From Flavobacteriaceae bacterium (GTDB taxonomy: Bacteria > Bacteroidota > Bacteroidia > Flavobacteriales > Flavobacteriaceae): a DNA stretch of 5,099 bases. A model generated the notes under the pieces. It saw nothing but the letters and a program-made list of their open reading frames with translations. It was not told the origin of the DNA and searched no databases. Made by a program: the position numbers and the translations under genes. This document shows positions 1-5,099 of this stretch, piece by piece. Each line of letters begins with the position of its first letter. Position 1 is the first letter of the stretch. The stretch is from NCBI GenBank assembly GCA_030625995.1, contig DAOUPU010000182.1, forward strand, positions 1 to 5,099, given 5' to 3'.

Positions 1-2
1 TC

Positions 3-170
3 CTGGATATTTCAAAATCAACAAGACTGAAAAGAGTACTTAAACGTAATACCGAAAGAGGGCTAACCTTTGAATTTGAAGTTAGTCGAGATAATTTTGA
101 ATTTATGGAAAGTTGGTTTGAACGACCTTCCGGAAAAGAACTGGAAAAAGCAATTATCATTTATGAATAG
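3..170 (+). CDS. C-terminal end of an unrecognised protein (5' end outside window)
   Basis: An open frame enters from the left edge and ends at TAG 168-170, giving 55 residues; the other two forward frames have stops within the first 45 bases. The tail is charged and begins with a basic stretch (LDISKSTRLKRVLKRNTERG). It continues with alternating hydrophobic and acidic residues (LTFEFEVSRDNFEFMESWF) that look like a beta strand followed by a helix, and ends AIIIYE. I do not recognise the family and assign no function. The stop lies only 2 bases before the next start codon at 173, so this gene and the following acetyltransferase are probably co-transcribed and may be translationally coupled. 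Coding status rests on the open frame, plausible protein composition and tight spacing to a clear gene. The start and total length cannot be seen. Confidence 0.72.
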   Translation: MDISKSTRLKRVLKRNTERGLTFEFEVSRDNFEFMESWFERPSGKELEKAIIIYE

Positions 171-172
171 TT

Positions 173-697
173 ATGGAAATTCGAAATAGTACGCTCAGAG
201 ATATCGATGATATTTTTACTCTTTATCAAATTGCCACTGATTTTCAAAAAAGTAAATTTCCGGAAAATCAATGGCCAAAATTTGACAGAAAATTAATAGA
301 AACCGAAATCAATGATAAAAGGCAATGGAAAATAATCATCGACCATAAAATTGCATGTATCTGGGCTATCACATTCAATGATCCACAAATTTGGGAAGAA
401 AGAGATATTGACCCGTCAATTTATATTCATCGAATTGCTACTAATCCTGATTTCAGAGGGAAAAAATTTGTGTCTGAAATTGTGAATTGGGCTAAAGATT
501 ATACTGCCTCAAAAAATAAAATCTTCATCCGGATGGATACTTGTGGATACAATAAAAGACTGATTGATTACTATGAAAATTCAGGCTTTAATTTTTTAGG
601 GTCAACCAGGTTGAAAAATCCAACTGGGCTTCCAAGCCATTATGAAAATTCAATTGTTTGCCTGTTTGAAATACAAATAAAAAAGGCAGGTAACTGA
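173..697 (+). CDS. GNAT family N-acetyltransferase
   Basis: This 174-residue protein has the layout of a single GCN5-related N-acetyltransferase domain, which transfers an acetyl group from acetyl-CoA to an amine. The start MEIRNSTLRDIDDIFTLY (residues 1-18) is the usual first strand and helix. The acetyl-CoA-binding motif A is at about 84-107: strand YIHRIATNPDF, then R95-G96-K97-K98-F99-V100, then helix SEIVNWAKDY. Motif B is near 117-143, with RMDTCGYNKRLIDYYENSGF; Tyr133 or Tyr134 sits where the general-acid Tyr of GNATs usually lies. The pyrophosphate loop is degenerate: the common pattern R-G-x-G-x-G/A reads R-G-K-K-F-V, so both later small residues are lost. Related Bacteroidota proteins, as I remember them, tolerate this. 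The substrate cannot be told from sequence. The ATG at 173 is 2 bases after the upstream stop and has no Shine-Dalgarno sequence. The family call is firm and the specific role is unknown. Confidence 0.9.
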   Translation: MEIRNSTLRDIDDIFTLYQIATDFQKSKFPENQWPKFDRKLIETEINDKRQWKIIIDHKIACIWAITFNDPQIWEERDIDPSIYIHRIATNPDFRGKKFVSEIVNWAKDYTASKNKIFIRMDTCGYNKRLIDYYENSGFNFLGSTRLKNPTGLPSHYENSIVCLFEIQIKKAGN

Positions 698-755
698 AGA
701 CAGATTATTATTCTTTCATTATTTTAACAACCATATTAGTGTCAAAAAAATTAAC

Positions 756-1322
756 ATGCTAAAAAATATTATAAATAAGAATTTATCAGGCGGAAAAGTT
801 CTATCTCTTTTTATCTTAACTAACCTTGTTTACACATTTATGATCATAATAACAATTCCGAAAGTAATGGCATTTTCCGAAGGAATGAAATTATTGGATA
901 TGATGCCTATGGGTTATGATATAGAATACGTAAAGTCTCTTTTTGAAACTCTTGGAGAAAAAGGACGAGATGTTTATCTCTTCAGACAAATTCCAGTTGA
1001 TATGATCTATCCATTCCTCTTTGGAGTAAGTTATTGTCTGCTGATTGGTTATTTTCTTAAAAAAATGGATAAATTGAATTCGGTTCTTTTCTATTTATGT
1101 TGGTTACCTGTAATTGCGGGCATAGCAGATTATTTGGAAAATTTTGGAATCATTATTATGCTCAACAGTTATCCAAACATAAACTCTTATTCGGTCATCT
1201 TATCTAACATCTTTACACTTATGAAGAGTATGACAACAACTCTTTATTTTATAGCATTGATCACGATCATGATGGCCGCTGGAATTAAATATATCAAAGC
1301 AATAAAAATAAGCGGGCGTTAA
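756..1322 (+). CDS. Four-helix integral membrane protein of unknown function
   Basis: This 188-residue protein has four hydrophobic segments at about 15-38, 80-101, 109-136 and 146-178, with basic residues near both ends (KNIINKN at the start, KYIKAIKISGR at the end), so it should sit in the inner membrane. Between segments 1 and 2 is a polar loop of about 40 residues containing MGYDIEYVKSLFETLGEKGR (52-71), which looks like an amphipathic helix. Two segments carry buried polar residues: IPVDMIYPFLFG (79-90, Asp82) and AGIADYLENFGI (121-132, Asp125, Glu128, Asn129). Acidic residues there usually mean a functional site or helix packing. It resembles an uncharacterised membrane family I have seen in Bacteroidota and other bacteria, but I cannot name it. 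It starts 58 bases after the upstream acetyltransferase, preceded by an A-rich leader, so an operon link is possible but not shown. Confidence 0.85.
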   Translation: MLKNIINKNLSGGKVLSLFILTNLVYTFMIIITIPKVMAFSEGMKLLDMMPMGYDIEYVKSLFETLGEKGRDVYLFRQIPVDMIYPFLFGVSYCLLIGYFLKKMDKLNSVLFYLCWLPVIAGIADYLENFGIIIMLNSYPNINSYSVILSNIFTLMKSMTTTLYFIALITIMMAAGIKYIKAIKISGR

Positions 1323-1433
1323 TAAAAAAATGAAGTTAAGGCCATTAGATCACATTAATAATATTTCGATCAAAAAACATTATTTTCGTTAAACTCAAAT
1401 ATTAAAATTTAATTAATCGATCCATATACCCCA

Positions 1434-2579
1434 ATGAAACTGTTAAACAAGTATTTATCCATTCGAAATAGATCGGAAGAATTATGTGTGAAGCTTACTG
1501 TTGAGGATTATGTTCCTCAGTCAGCAGAATTTGCAAGTCCCCCAAAATGGCACTTAGCACATACCACATGGTTTTTTGAAGAAATGATCTTAAAGACGTT
1601 TAACCCCAATTATACCACATTCGATAAGGACTTTAGTTTTCTATTTAACAGCTATTATAACGCTTTAGGACAACGCCTGGCGAGATCTCAACGAGGCTTA
1701 ATTACACGACCCGGTGTAGATCATATATTTGAATATCGCAAACAAGTAGACAAATACATGGCATTGGTGTTAAAAGGTAATTATTCTAAAGAAATTGAGG
1801 AGCTCACGGTTTTGGGTATTCATCATGAGCAGCAGCATCAGGAGCTTTTGATCACGGATCTGAAGTACACCTTTTCGTACAATCCTACCCATCCAAAATA
1901 TAGCAATAAACCATGGATAAATGACCACAATGAAGATGCCGGCTGGCTAAAGGTGGCAGAAGGAATTTACGAAATAGGGCATAAAGGTCCCGGCTTCTGT
2001 TTTGATAATGAGCTAGAAAACCATAAGGTTTTATTAGAATCCTTTGAAATATCAAAATCATTGGTCAGCAATGGTGAATTTATTGACTTTATTGATCATG
2101 GTGGGTATTCCAATTCAAACTATTGGTTAGATGAAGGGTGGAGTTGGATAAATAGCAATAATTTAACCATGCCTCTTTACTGGCAAAAAATAGATAATGA
2201 ATGGTTTCATTATACCCTTGGAGGATTAGTAAAAATTGATTTGGACACAATTTTGACTCATATCTCCTTTTATGAGGCATCTGCCTACGCTACTTTTAAA
2301 GGTTGCCGATTACCAACAGAATTTGAATGGGAGGCAGCTTCGAATTCCATGAAATGGGGCAAGCGTTGGGAATGGACAAATTCCGCCTATTTACCTTATC
2401 CTAGATTTAAGATAAAGGAAGGAGCTGTGGGCGAGTATAATGGAAAGTTCATGATCAATCAAATGGTTTTGCGCGGTGGTTCGGTTGCCACATCACCAGG
2501 TCATAGCAGAAAAACCTATAGAAATTTCTTTCATCCAAATATGCAATGGCAATTTTCGGGAATTAGGCTGGCCAGATAA
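1434..2579 (+). CDS. egtB: EgtB-family sulfoxide synthase (ergothioneine biosynthesis)
   Basis: EgtB is a non-heme iron enzyme that uses O2 to join a cysteine sulfur to C2 of the imidazole of trimethylhistidine (hercynine), giving the sulfoxide precursor of ergothioneine. The 381 residues show the expected two domains. Residues 1 to about 150 form a DinB-like helical bundle with PPKWHLAHTTWFFEE (36-50) and GIHHEQQHQELL (128-139); His43, His131 and His135 fit the three iron ligands. From about 170 to 381 lies an FGE-sulfatase (C-type-lectin-like) domain, with CRLPTEFEWEAA (291-302), RWEWTNSAYLPYP (311-323), GEYNGKF and QMVLRGGS (343-350), and a closing QFSGIRLAR. NSYYNA (72-77) matches the tandem-Tyr motif that I recall as catalytic in the cysteine-using EgtB of Chloracidobacterium, suggesting free cysteine rather than gamma-glutamylcysteine; this is inference. 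No methyltransferase domain is fused, unlike OvoA. No egtD gene is adjacent. The ATG at 1434 has no Shine-Dalgarno sequence. The length is normal for Bacteroidota members. Confidence 0.93.
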   Translation: MKLLNKYLSIRNRSEELCVKLTVEDYVPQSAEFASPPKWHLAHTTWFFEEMILKTFNPNYTTFDKDFSFLFNSYYNALGQRLARSQRGLITRPGVDHIFEYRKQVDKYMALVLKGNYSKEIEELTVLGIHHEQQHQELLITDLKYTFSYNPTHPKYSNKPWINDHNEDAGWLKVAEGIYEIGHKGPGFCFDNELENHKVLLESFEISKSLVSNGEFIDFIDHGGYSNSNYWLDEGWSWINSNNLTMPLYWQKIDNEWFHYTLGGLVKIDLDTILTHISFYEASAYATFKGCRLPTEFEWEAASNSMKWGKRWEWTNSAYLPYPRFKIKEGAVGEYNGKFMINQMVLRGGSVATSPGHSRKTYRNFFHPNMQWQFSGIRLAR

Positions 2580-2644
2580 TTAGCATAAAATTGCTTGAGG
2601 TTTCGAAAAGGTCGTCGGTCTTTGATCTAAATAGAACATAAAAA

Positions 2645-3316
2645 ATGAAGAACAAAACTATTGGTATTTTGGGTTTAGGCAACAGATCTACGCTTTTCTA
2701 TATCGACGAATTAAACCGAAGATTTAATCTACTTCATAAGGGGGATAGTACCTGTCCTTTTATTTTATACAATATAGATTTTGAGAAGGTAAACCCTTAT
2801 TTACCCAATCAGTTCAACAAACTAATTCCTCTATTATCTCTTTATATAAACAATATTAAACAACTGGGTATTAATTTTTTACTTATTCCAAATATTACAC
2901 TACACGAATCTATAGATAAAATCTATATCGATCTTGACATTGCTCATCCTATCCAACTTACTATTGACAAATTAACGGATCGAGAACATACAGAAACAGT
3001 TATATTTGGTTCTCTTTACACCATGAAGTCTACCTATTTAAAGCACTCTTTTCAACAAAGAGGAATTTTATTAATTGAACCGGAAATGGAAGATCAAAAA
3101 TTTTTAGATTATCTTCGAAAACAAGTCTACTTTGAACAAGAAAGCAAAAAAGATTTGGAAGAATATAGACGGCTTTTGAACATATACTCAAAAGACCATC
3201 CCGTAGTAATTGCCTGTACTGAATTGTCTATATGCACTTCTCAAAAACTAAATAATATATTTGATACGGCATCATTCCAGATCGAAAAAACATTAGAACT
3301 ATTCAAAAATAAATAA
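2645..3316 (+). CDS. Aspartate/glutamate racemase superfamily protein with Asn in place of the first catalytic Cys
   Basis: The superfamily racemises or epimerises amino acids, or decarboxylates related acids, usually with one Cys in each of two lobes acting as acid and base. The 223 residues match the family in length and landmarks. The N-terminal strand and loop is IGILGLGNRSTLFYIDELN (6-24). The first active-site motif, usually C-N-T-x-H, reads P82-N83-I84-T85-L86-H87. GSLYTM (122-127) replaces the usual G-L-L-G-T-x-x-T region, and the second motif is intact at VIACTELSI (188-196) with Cys191. Only the C-terminal-lobe Cys therefore remains. E. coli YgeA is, as I recall, an active racemase with Thr at the first position, and arylmalonate decarboxylase also works with one Cys, so activity is plausible but the reaction is uncertain. 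No signal peptide is seen, so it should be cytoplasmic. It lies 65 bases after egtB and 2 bases before an acetyltransferase. Confidence 0.85.
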   Translation: MKNKTIGILGLGNRSTLFYIDELNRRFNLLHKGDSTCPFILYNIDFEKVNPYLPNQFNKLIPLLSLYINNIKQLGINFLLIPNITLHESIDKIYIDLDIAHPIQLTIDKLTDREHTETVIFGSLYTMKSTYLKHSFQQRGILLIEPEMEDQKFLDYLRKQVYFEQESKKDLEEYRRLLNIYSKDHPVVIACTELSICTSQKLNNIFDTASFQIEKTLELFKNK

Positions 3317-3318
3317 TT

Positions 3319-3744
3319 GTGATTAGAAAATACGAAGATAAAGATGAGCCAAGGCTTATAGACATATGGTATAACTCTTCCTCTTTGGCACAACCTTTTT
3401 TAGATGATGCATTTGTTGAAAAGGTAAAAAAGGATATGAAAGACGTATATCTACCAAATGCAGAGACATGGGTATTCGAAGAAAATAATGTCGTCATTGG
3501 GTTTATTAGTATGATTGGAAACGAAATTGGCGGTTTATTTGTTTCCCCGGATCAGCATTCTAAAGGAGTTGGAACAACATTGGTGGATTTTATTGGTGAA
3601 TATCATAGAGAATTAGAAGTTGAAGTGTTTAAGGAAAATATAATAGGGAGAGGTTTCTATGATAAGTATGGATTTAAAATGATGAAAGAATACTTCCATG
3701 AAGAAAGTAAGCAGGTTGTTTTAAGAATGAAGTTTAGAGGTTAG
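3319..3744 (+). CDS. GNAT family N-acetyltransferase (YjaB-like), GTG start
   Basis: This is a compact 141-residue acetyl-CoA-dependent N-acetyltransferase. It begins MIRKYEDKDEPRLIDIWYNSS (strand 1, helix 1), and DVYLPNAETWVFEENNVVIGFISM (42-65) supplies the central strands. Motif A is GGLFVSPDQHSKGVGTTLVDF (71-91), with acetyl-CoA loop Q79-H80-S81-K82-G83-V84-G85; His80 stands where Arg or Gln is usual. Motif B is VEVFKENIIGRGFYDKYGF (101-119), with Tyr114 as the likely general acid. The pattern resembles E. coli YjaB-type proteins, whose natural substrates are poorly known. The start is fixed by context: an in-frame TAA lies at 3310-3312, and GTG at 3319 is the only standard start before the conserved MIRKY opening. 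That start is 2 bases after the racemase stop, so co-transcription and translational coupling are very likely. It is not closely similar to the acetyltransferase at 173-697. Confidence 0.9.
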   Translation: MIRKYEDKDEPRLIDIWYNSSSLAQPFLDDAFVEKVKKDMKDVYLPNAETWVFEENNVVIGFISMIGNEIGGLFVSPDQHSKGVGTTLVDFIGEYHRELEVEVFKENIIGRGFYDKYGFKMMKEYFHEESKQVVLRMKFRG

Positions 3745-3824
3745 TATTAACTTATCTCTAACTAATACATGGATAGGGAAAATATAGATCTTACAAAAAA
3801 TAATTAATATCAAACCCATTAAAA

Positions 3825-3869
3825 ATGAGCAGAGTCTATCTTCTTTTAATGATCTTCATGGTGAATTGT
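3825..3869 (+). other. Lipoprotein (SPII-type) signal peptide coding segment of the acylase
   Basis: Residues 1-15 read Met-Ser-Arg, then a hydrophobic run from Val4 to Val13, then Asn14 and Cys15. Met-Val-Asn-Cys is a loose lipobox of the kind accepted in Bacteroidota. The next residues, S-T-K-E-T, place Lys and Glu shortly after the Cys, which partly resembles the charged export signal of surface lipoproteins in this phylum; surface exposure is therefore possible but weakly supported. Cleavage before Cys15 is inferred. Confidence 0.6.
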
Positions 3870-5099
3870 TCCACCAAAGAAACCGGAAACAAATTACTTT
3901 CAGAAAAAGATCGTTGGGAGCAGCACGCCTCAAATACAGAAATTATCAGAGATACATTTGGCGTGCCTCATATTTATGGCAAAACAGATGCAGATGCAGT
4001 TTTTGGATTGCTCTATGCCCAATGTGAAGATGATTTTAATCGAGTAGAACACAATTACATATGGGCAACTGGCCGTCTCGCAGAAGTGGAAGGAGAAAAA
4101 GCGATATACAGTGATTTAAGGGCAAAACTGTACATGACAAAGGAAGAGGCCATAGAAAATTACGAGAACAGTCCGCTTTGGCTGCAAAAATTATGTATGG
4201 CCTTTGCCGATGGTATAAACTACTACTTGGCACAGCATCCTGAGGTAAAGCCGAAGCTATTAAATCATTTCGAGCCATGGATGCCAATGTATTTTAGTGA
4301 AGGCTCTATAGGGGGTGATATTGAGCGGGTGTCTACAAAAAAAATCAGATCATTCTACGATAAATCTGCCGCTGATATGGCTTCCGAAATCCATAATGGC
4401 TTGATTAGACTAGGAGACAAGGAACCCAGAGGATCCAATGGTTTCGCTATTTCAGGGAAACGAACAGCATCGGGAAATGCTATGTTGCTCATAAACCCAC
4501 ACACTTCCTTCTTTTTTCGAGGAGAAGTACACGTAATAAGCGAAGAAGGGTTGAATACTTATGGCGCCGTTACATGGGGCCAATTTTTTGTATATCAGGG
4601 ATTTAATGAAAGAACAGGTTGGATGCACACCTCAACAGGCACTGATATTATCGACGAATTTGAAGAAACAATCGTAAAAAGTAAAGAAGGGATTCATTAT
4701 AAATATGGCGCTGATTTAAGAAATGTCGATTCTATTAATGTTGTTTTAAAATACAGATCTGATGGTGCATTAAAAGAAAGATCCTTTATGACCTATAGAA
4801 CTCACCACGGTCCAATTACACATGCCAATGATGACAAATGGGTTGCGACAGCTTTGATGTGGAGTCCTGTAAATGCCTTGATACAATCGTTTAACCGAAC
4901 CAAGAATGACAGTCATGAGGAGTTTTATAAGATGATGGATATACGGACAAACTCTTCCAATAATACTGTTTATGCTGATACTGACGGGAACATAGCTTAT
5001 TATCACGGTAACTTCATACCTCAAAGAGATACGATCTTTGATTATACCAAACCGGTAGATGGTAGCGACCCCAGGACAGACTGGGATGGATTGCACGCC
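3825..5099 (+). CDS. Penicillin acylase family lipoprotein (N-terminal-nucleophile amidohydrolase), 3' end outside window
   Basis: The frame is open from ATG 3825 to the right edge, 425 residues of a family usually about 700-800 long. Members hydrolyse amide bonds in substrates such as N-acyl-homoserine lactones or penicillins, after self-cleavage into alpha and beta chains. MSRVYLLLMIFMVNCSTKE is a short lipoprotein signal with Cys15 as the probable lipidation site; an in-frame TAA at 3801-3803 supports this start. The alpha part includes RDTFGVPHIYGKTDADAVFG (42-61) and LLYAQCEDDFNRVE (62-75). The autocleavage site is R202-G203-S204-N205-G206-F207, making Ser204 (codon 4434-4436) the beta-chain nucleophile. 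Downstream are LLINPHTSF (221-229), THHGP (326-330) and SSNNTVYADTDGNIAYYHGN (377-396), whose Asn379 or Asn380 fits the oxyanion-hole Asn. The site would be periplasmic or at the cell surface. The family is clear; the substrate is not. The 80-base leader suggests separate transcription from the racemase pair. Confidence 0.92.
   Translation, partial: MSRVYLLLMIFMVNCSTKETGNKLLSEKDRWEQHASNTEIIRDTFGVPHIYGKTDADAVFGLLYAQCEDDFNRVEHNYIWATGRLAEVEGEKAIYSDLRAKLYMTKEEAIENYENSPLWLQKLCMAFADGINYYLAQHPEVKPKLLNHFEPWMPMYFSEGSIGGDIERVSTKKIRSFYDKSAADMASEIHNGLIRLGDKEPRGSNGFAISGKRTASGNAMLLINPHTSFFFRGEVHVISEEGLNTYGAVTWGQFFVYQGFNERTGWMHTSTGTDIIDEFEETIVKSKEGIHYKYGADLRNVDSINVVLKYRSDGALKERSFMTYRTHHGPITHANDDKWVATALMWSPVNALIQSFNRTKNDSHEEFYKMMDIRTNSSNNTVYADTDGNIAYYHGNFIPQRDTIFDYTKPVDGSDPRTDWDGLHA

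Noticed and set aside
1381..1388. TATTTTCG upstream of egtB, near the Bacteroidota -7 promoter consensus TAnnTTTG
   Set aside because: One consensus base is wrong and no TTG -33 element lies at the expected distance; in AT-rich sequence such matches are common by chance.
1401..1413. Palindrome ATTAAAATTTAAT in the leader of egtB as a possible operator
   Set aside because: It is pure A/T in an AT-rich spacer and no regulator gene is nearby, so chance explains it.
2089..2280. Minus-strand open frame of 63 codons
   Set aside because: It lies wholly inside egtB, antisense to the conserved C-terminal domain, and its translation shows no domain; it is a shadow frame.
2594..2624. CTTG, 19 bases, then GGTCTTTG upstream of the racemase gene as a possible promoter
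   Set aside because: Spacing and the TTTG half fit, but the TA of the -7 element is missing, so a promoter cannot be claimed.
3303..3497. Minus-strand open frame of 64 codons, rich in Ser and Phe
   Set aside because: It overlaps the racemase end and the second acetyltransferase, both well supported; the Ser/Phe richness is the mirror of Glu/Lys codons on the + strand.
173..3744. The two acetyltransferases as a duplicated gene or the flanks of a mobile unit
   Set aside because: They differ in length, motif A and motif B and show no shared nucleotide blocks by eye; no terminal repeats or transposase are present.
3744..3768. Inverted repeat GTATTA / TAATAC with a 13-base loop just after the second acetyltransferase, as a possible terminator
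   Set aside because: The stem is only six AT-rich pairs, does not extend, and is not followed by a T run, so it is weak as an intrinsic terminator.
4036..4287. Minus-strand open frame of 83 codons
   Set aside because: It is antisense to the conserved alpha-chain part of the acylase and has no recognisable features.
4770..5096. Minus-strand open frame of 108 codons
   Set aside because: It is antisense to the acylase beta chain, including the conserved YADTDGNIAYYHGN segment; the + strand frame is clearly the real gene.

Overview
The window looks like chromosomal DNA from a Bacteroidota organism, most likely a Flavobacteriia or Cytophagia relative. The reasons are the AT-rich coding sequence, A-rich leaders with no Shine-Dalgarno sequence before any start codon, a short Bacteroidota-style lipoprotein signal, and protein sequences that resemble that phylum. 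The assignment is by inspection only. Every gene I can support lies on the + strand. I found no RNA gene, insertion sequence, CRISPR array, convincing terminator or long repeat.

Layout: (1) Bases 3-170 hold the last 55 codons of an unrecognised protein. After a 2-base gap comes a 174-aa GNAT N-acetyltransferase (173-697). (2) A 188-aa protein with four predicted membrane segments and no recognised function follows (756-1322). (3) After a 110-base AT-rich gap comes a non-heme iron sulfoxide synthase of the EgtB family (1434-2579), the C-S bond-forming enzyme of ergothioneine synthesis. (4) After 65 bases comes an aspartate/glutamate racemase-superfamily protein (2645-3316) with Asn in place of the first catalytic Cys. 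Two bases after its stop, a GTG start opens a second, unrelated GNAT acetyltransferase (3319-3744). (5) From 3825 to the window edge runs the first 425 residues of a penicillin-acylase-family N-terminal-nucleophile hydrolase with a lipoprotein signal.

How the genes may work together: the clearest functional pair is the racemase-like protein and the GTG-started GNAT, whose spacing implies co-translation. A joint role in amino acid racemisation or epimerisation and N-acylation is possible but is inference. EgtB normally works with the histidine methyltransferase EgtD, and no EgtD is encoded here, so either the partner is elsewhere or the substrate differs. The acylase has its own leader and probably its own transcription. 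I see no clear evidence that the whole window is one system. It reads as ordinary metabolic or accessory chromosome with a few notable active-site and neighbourhood departures.
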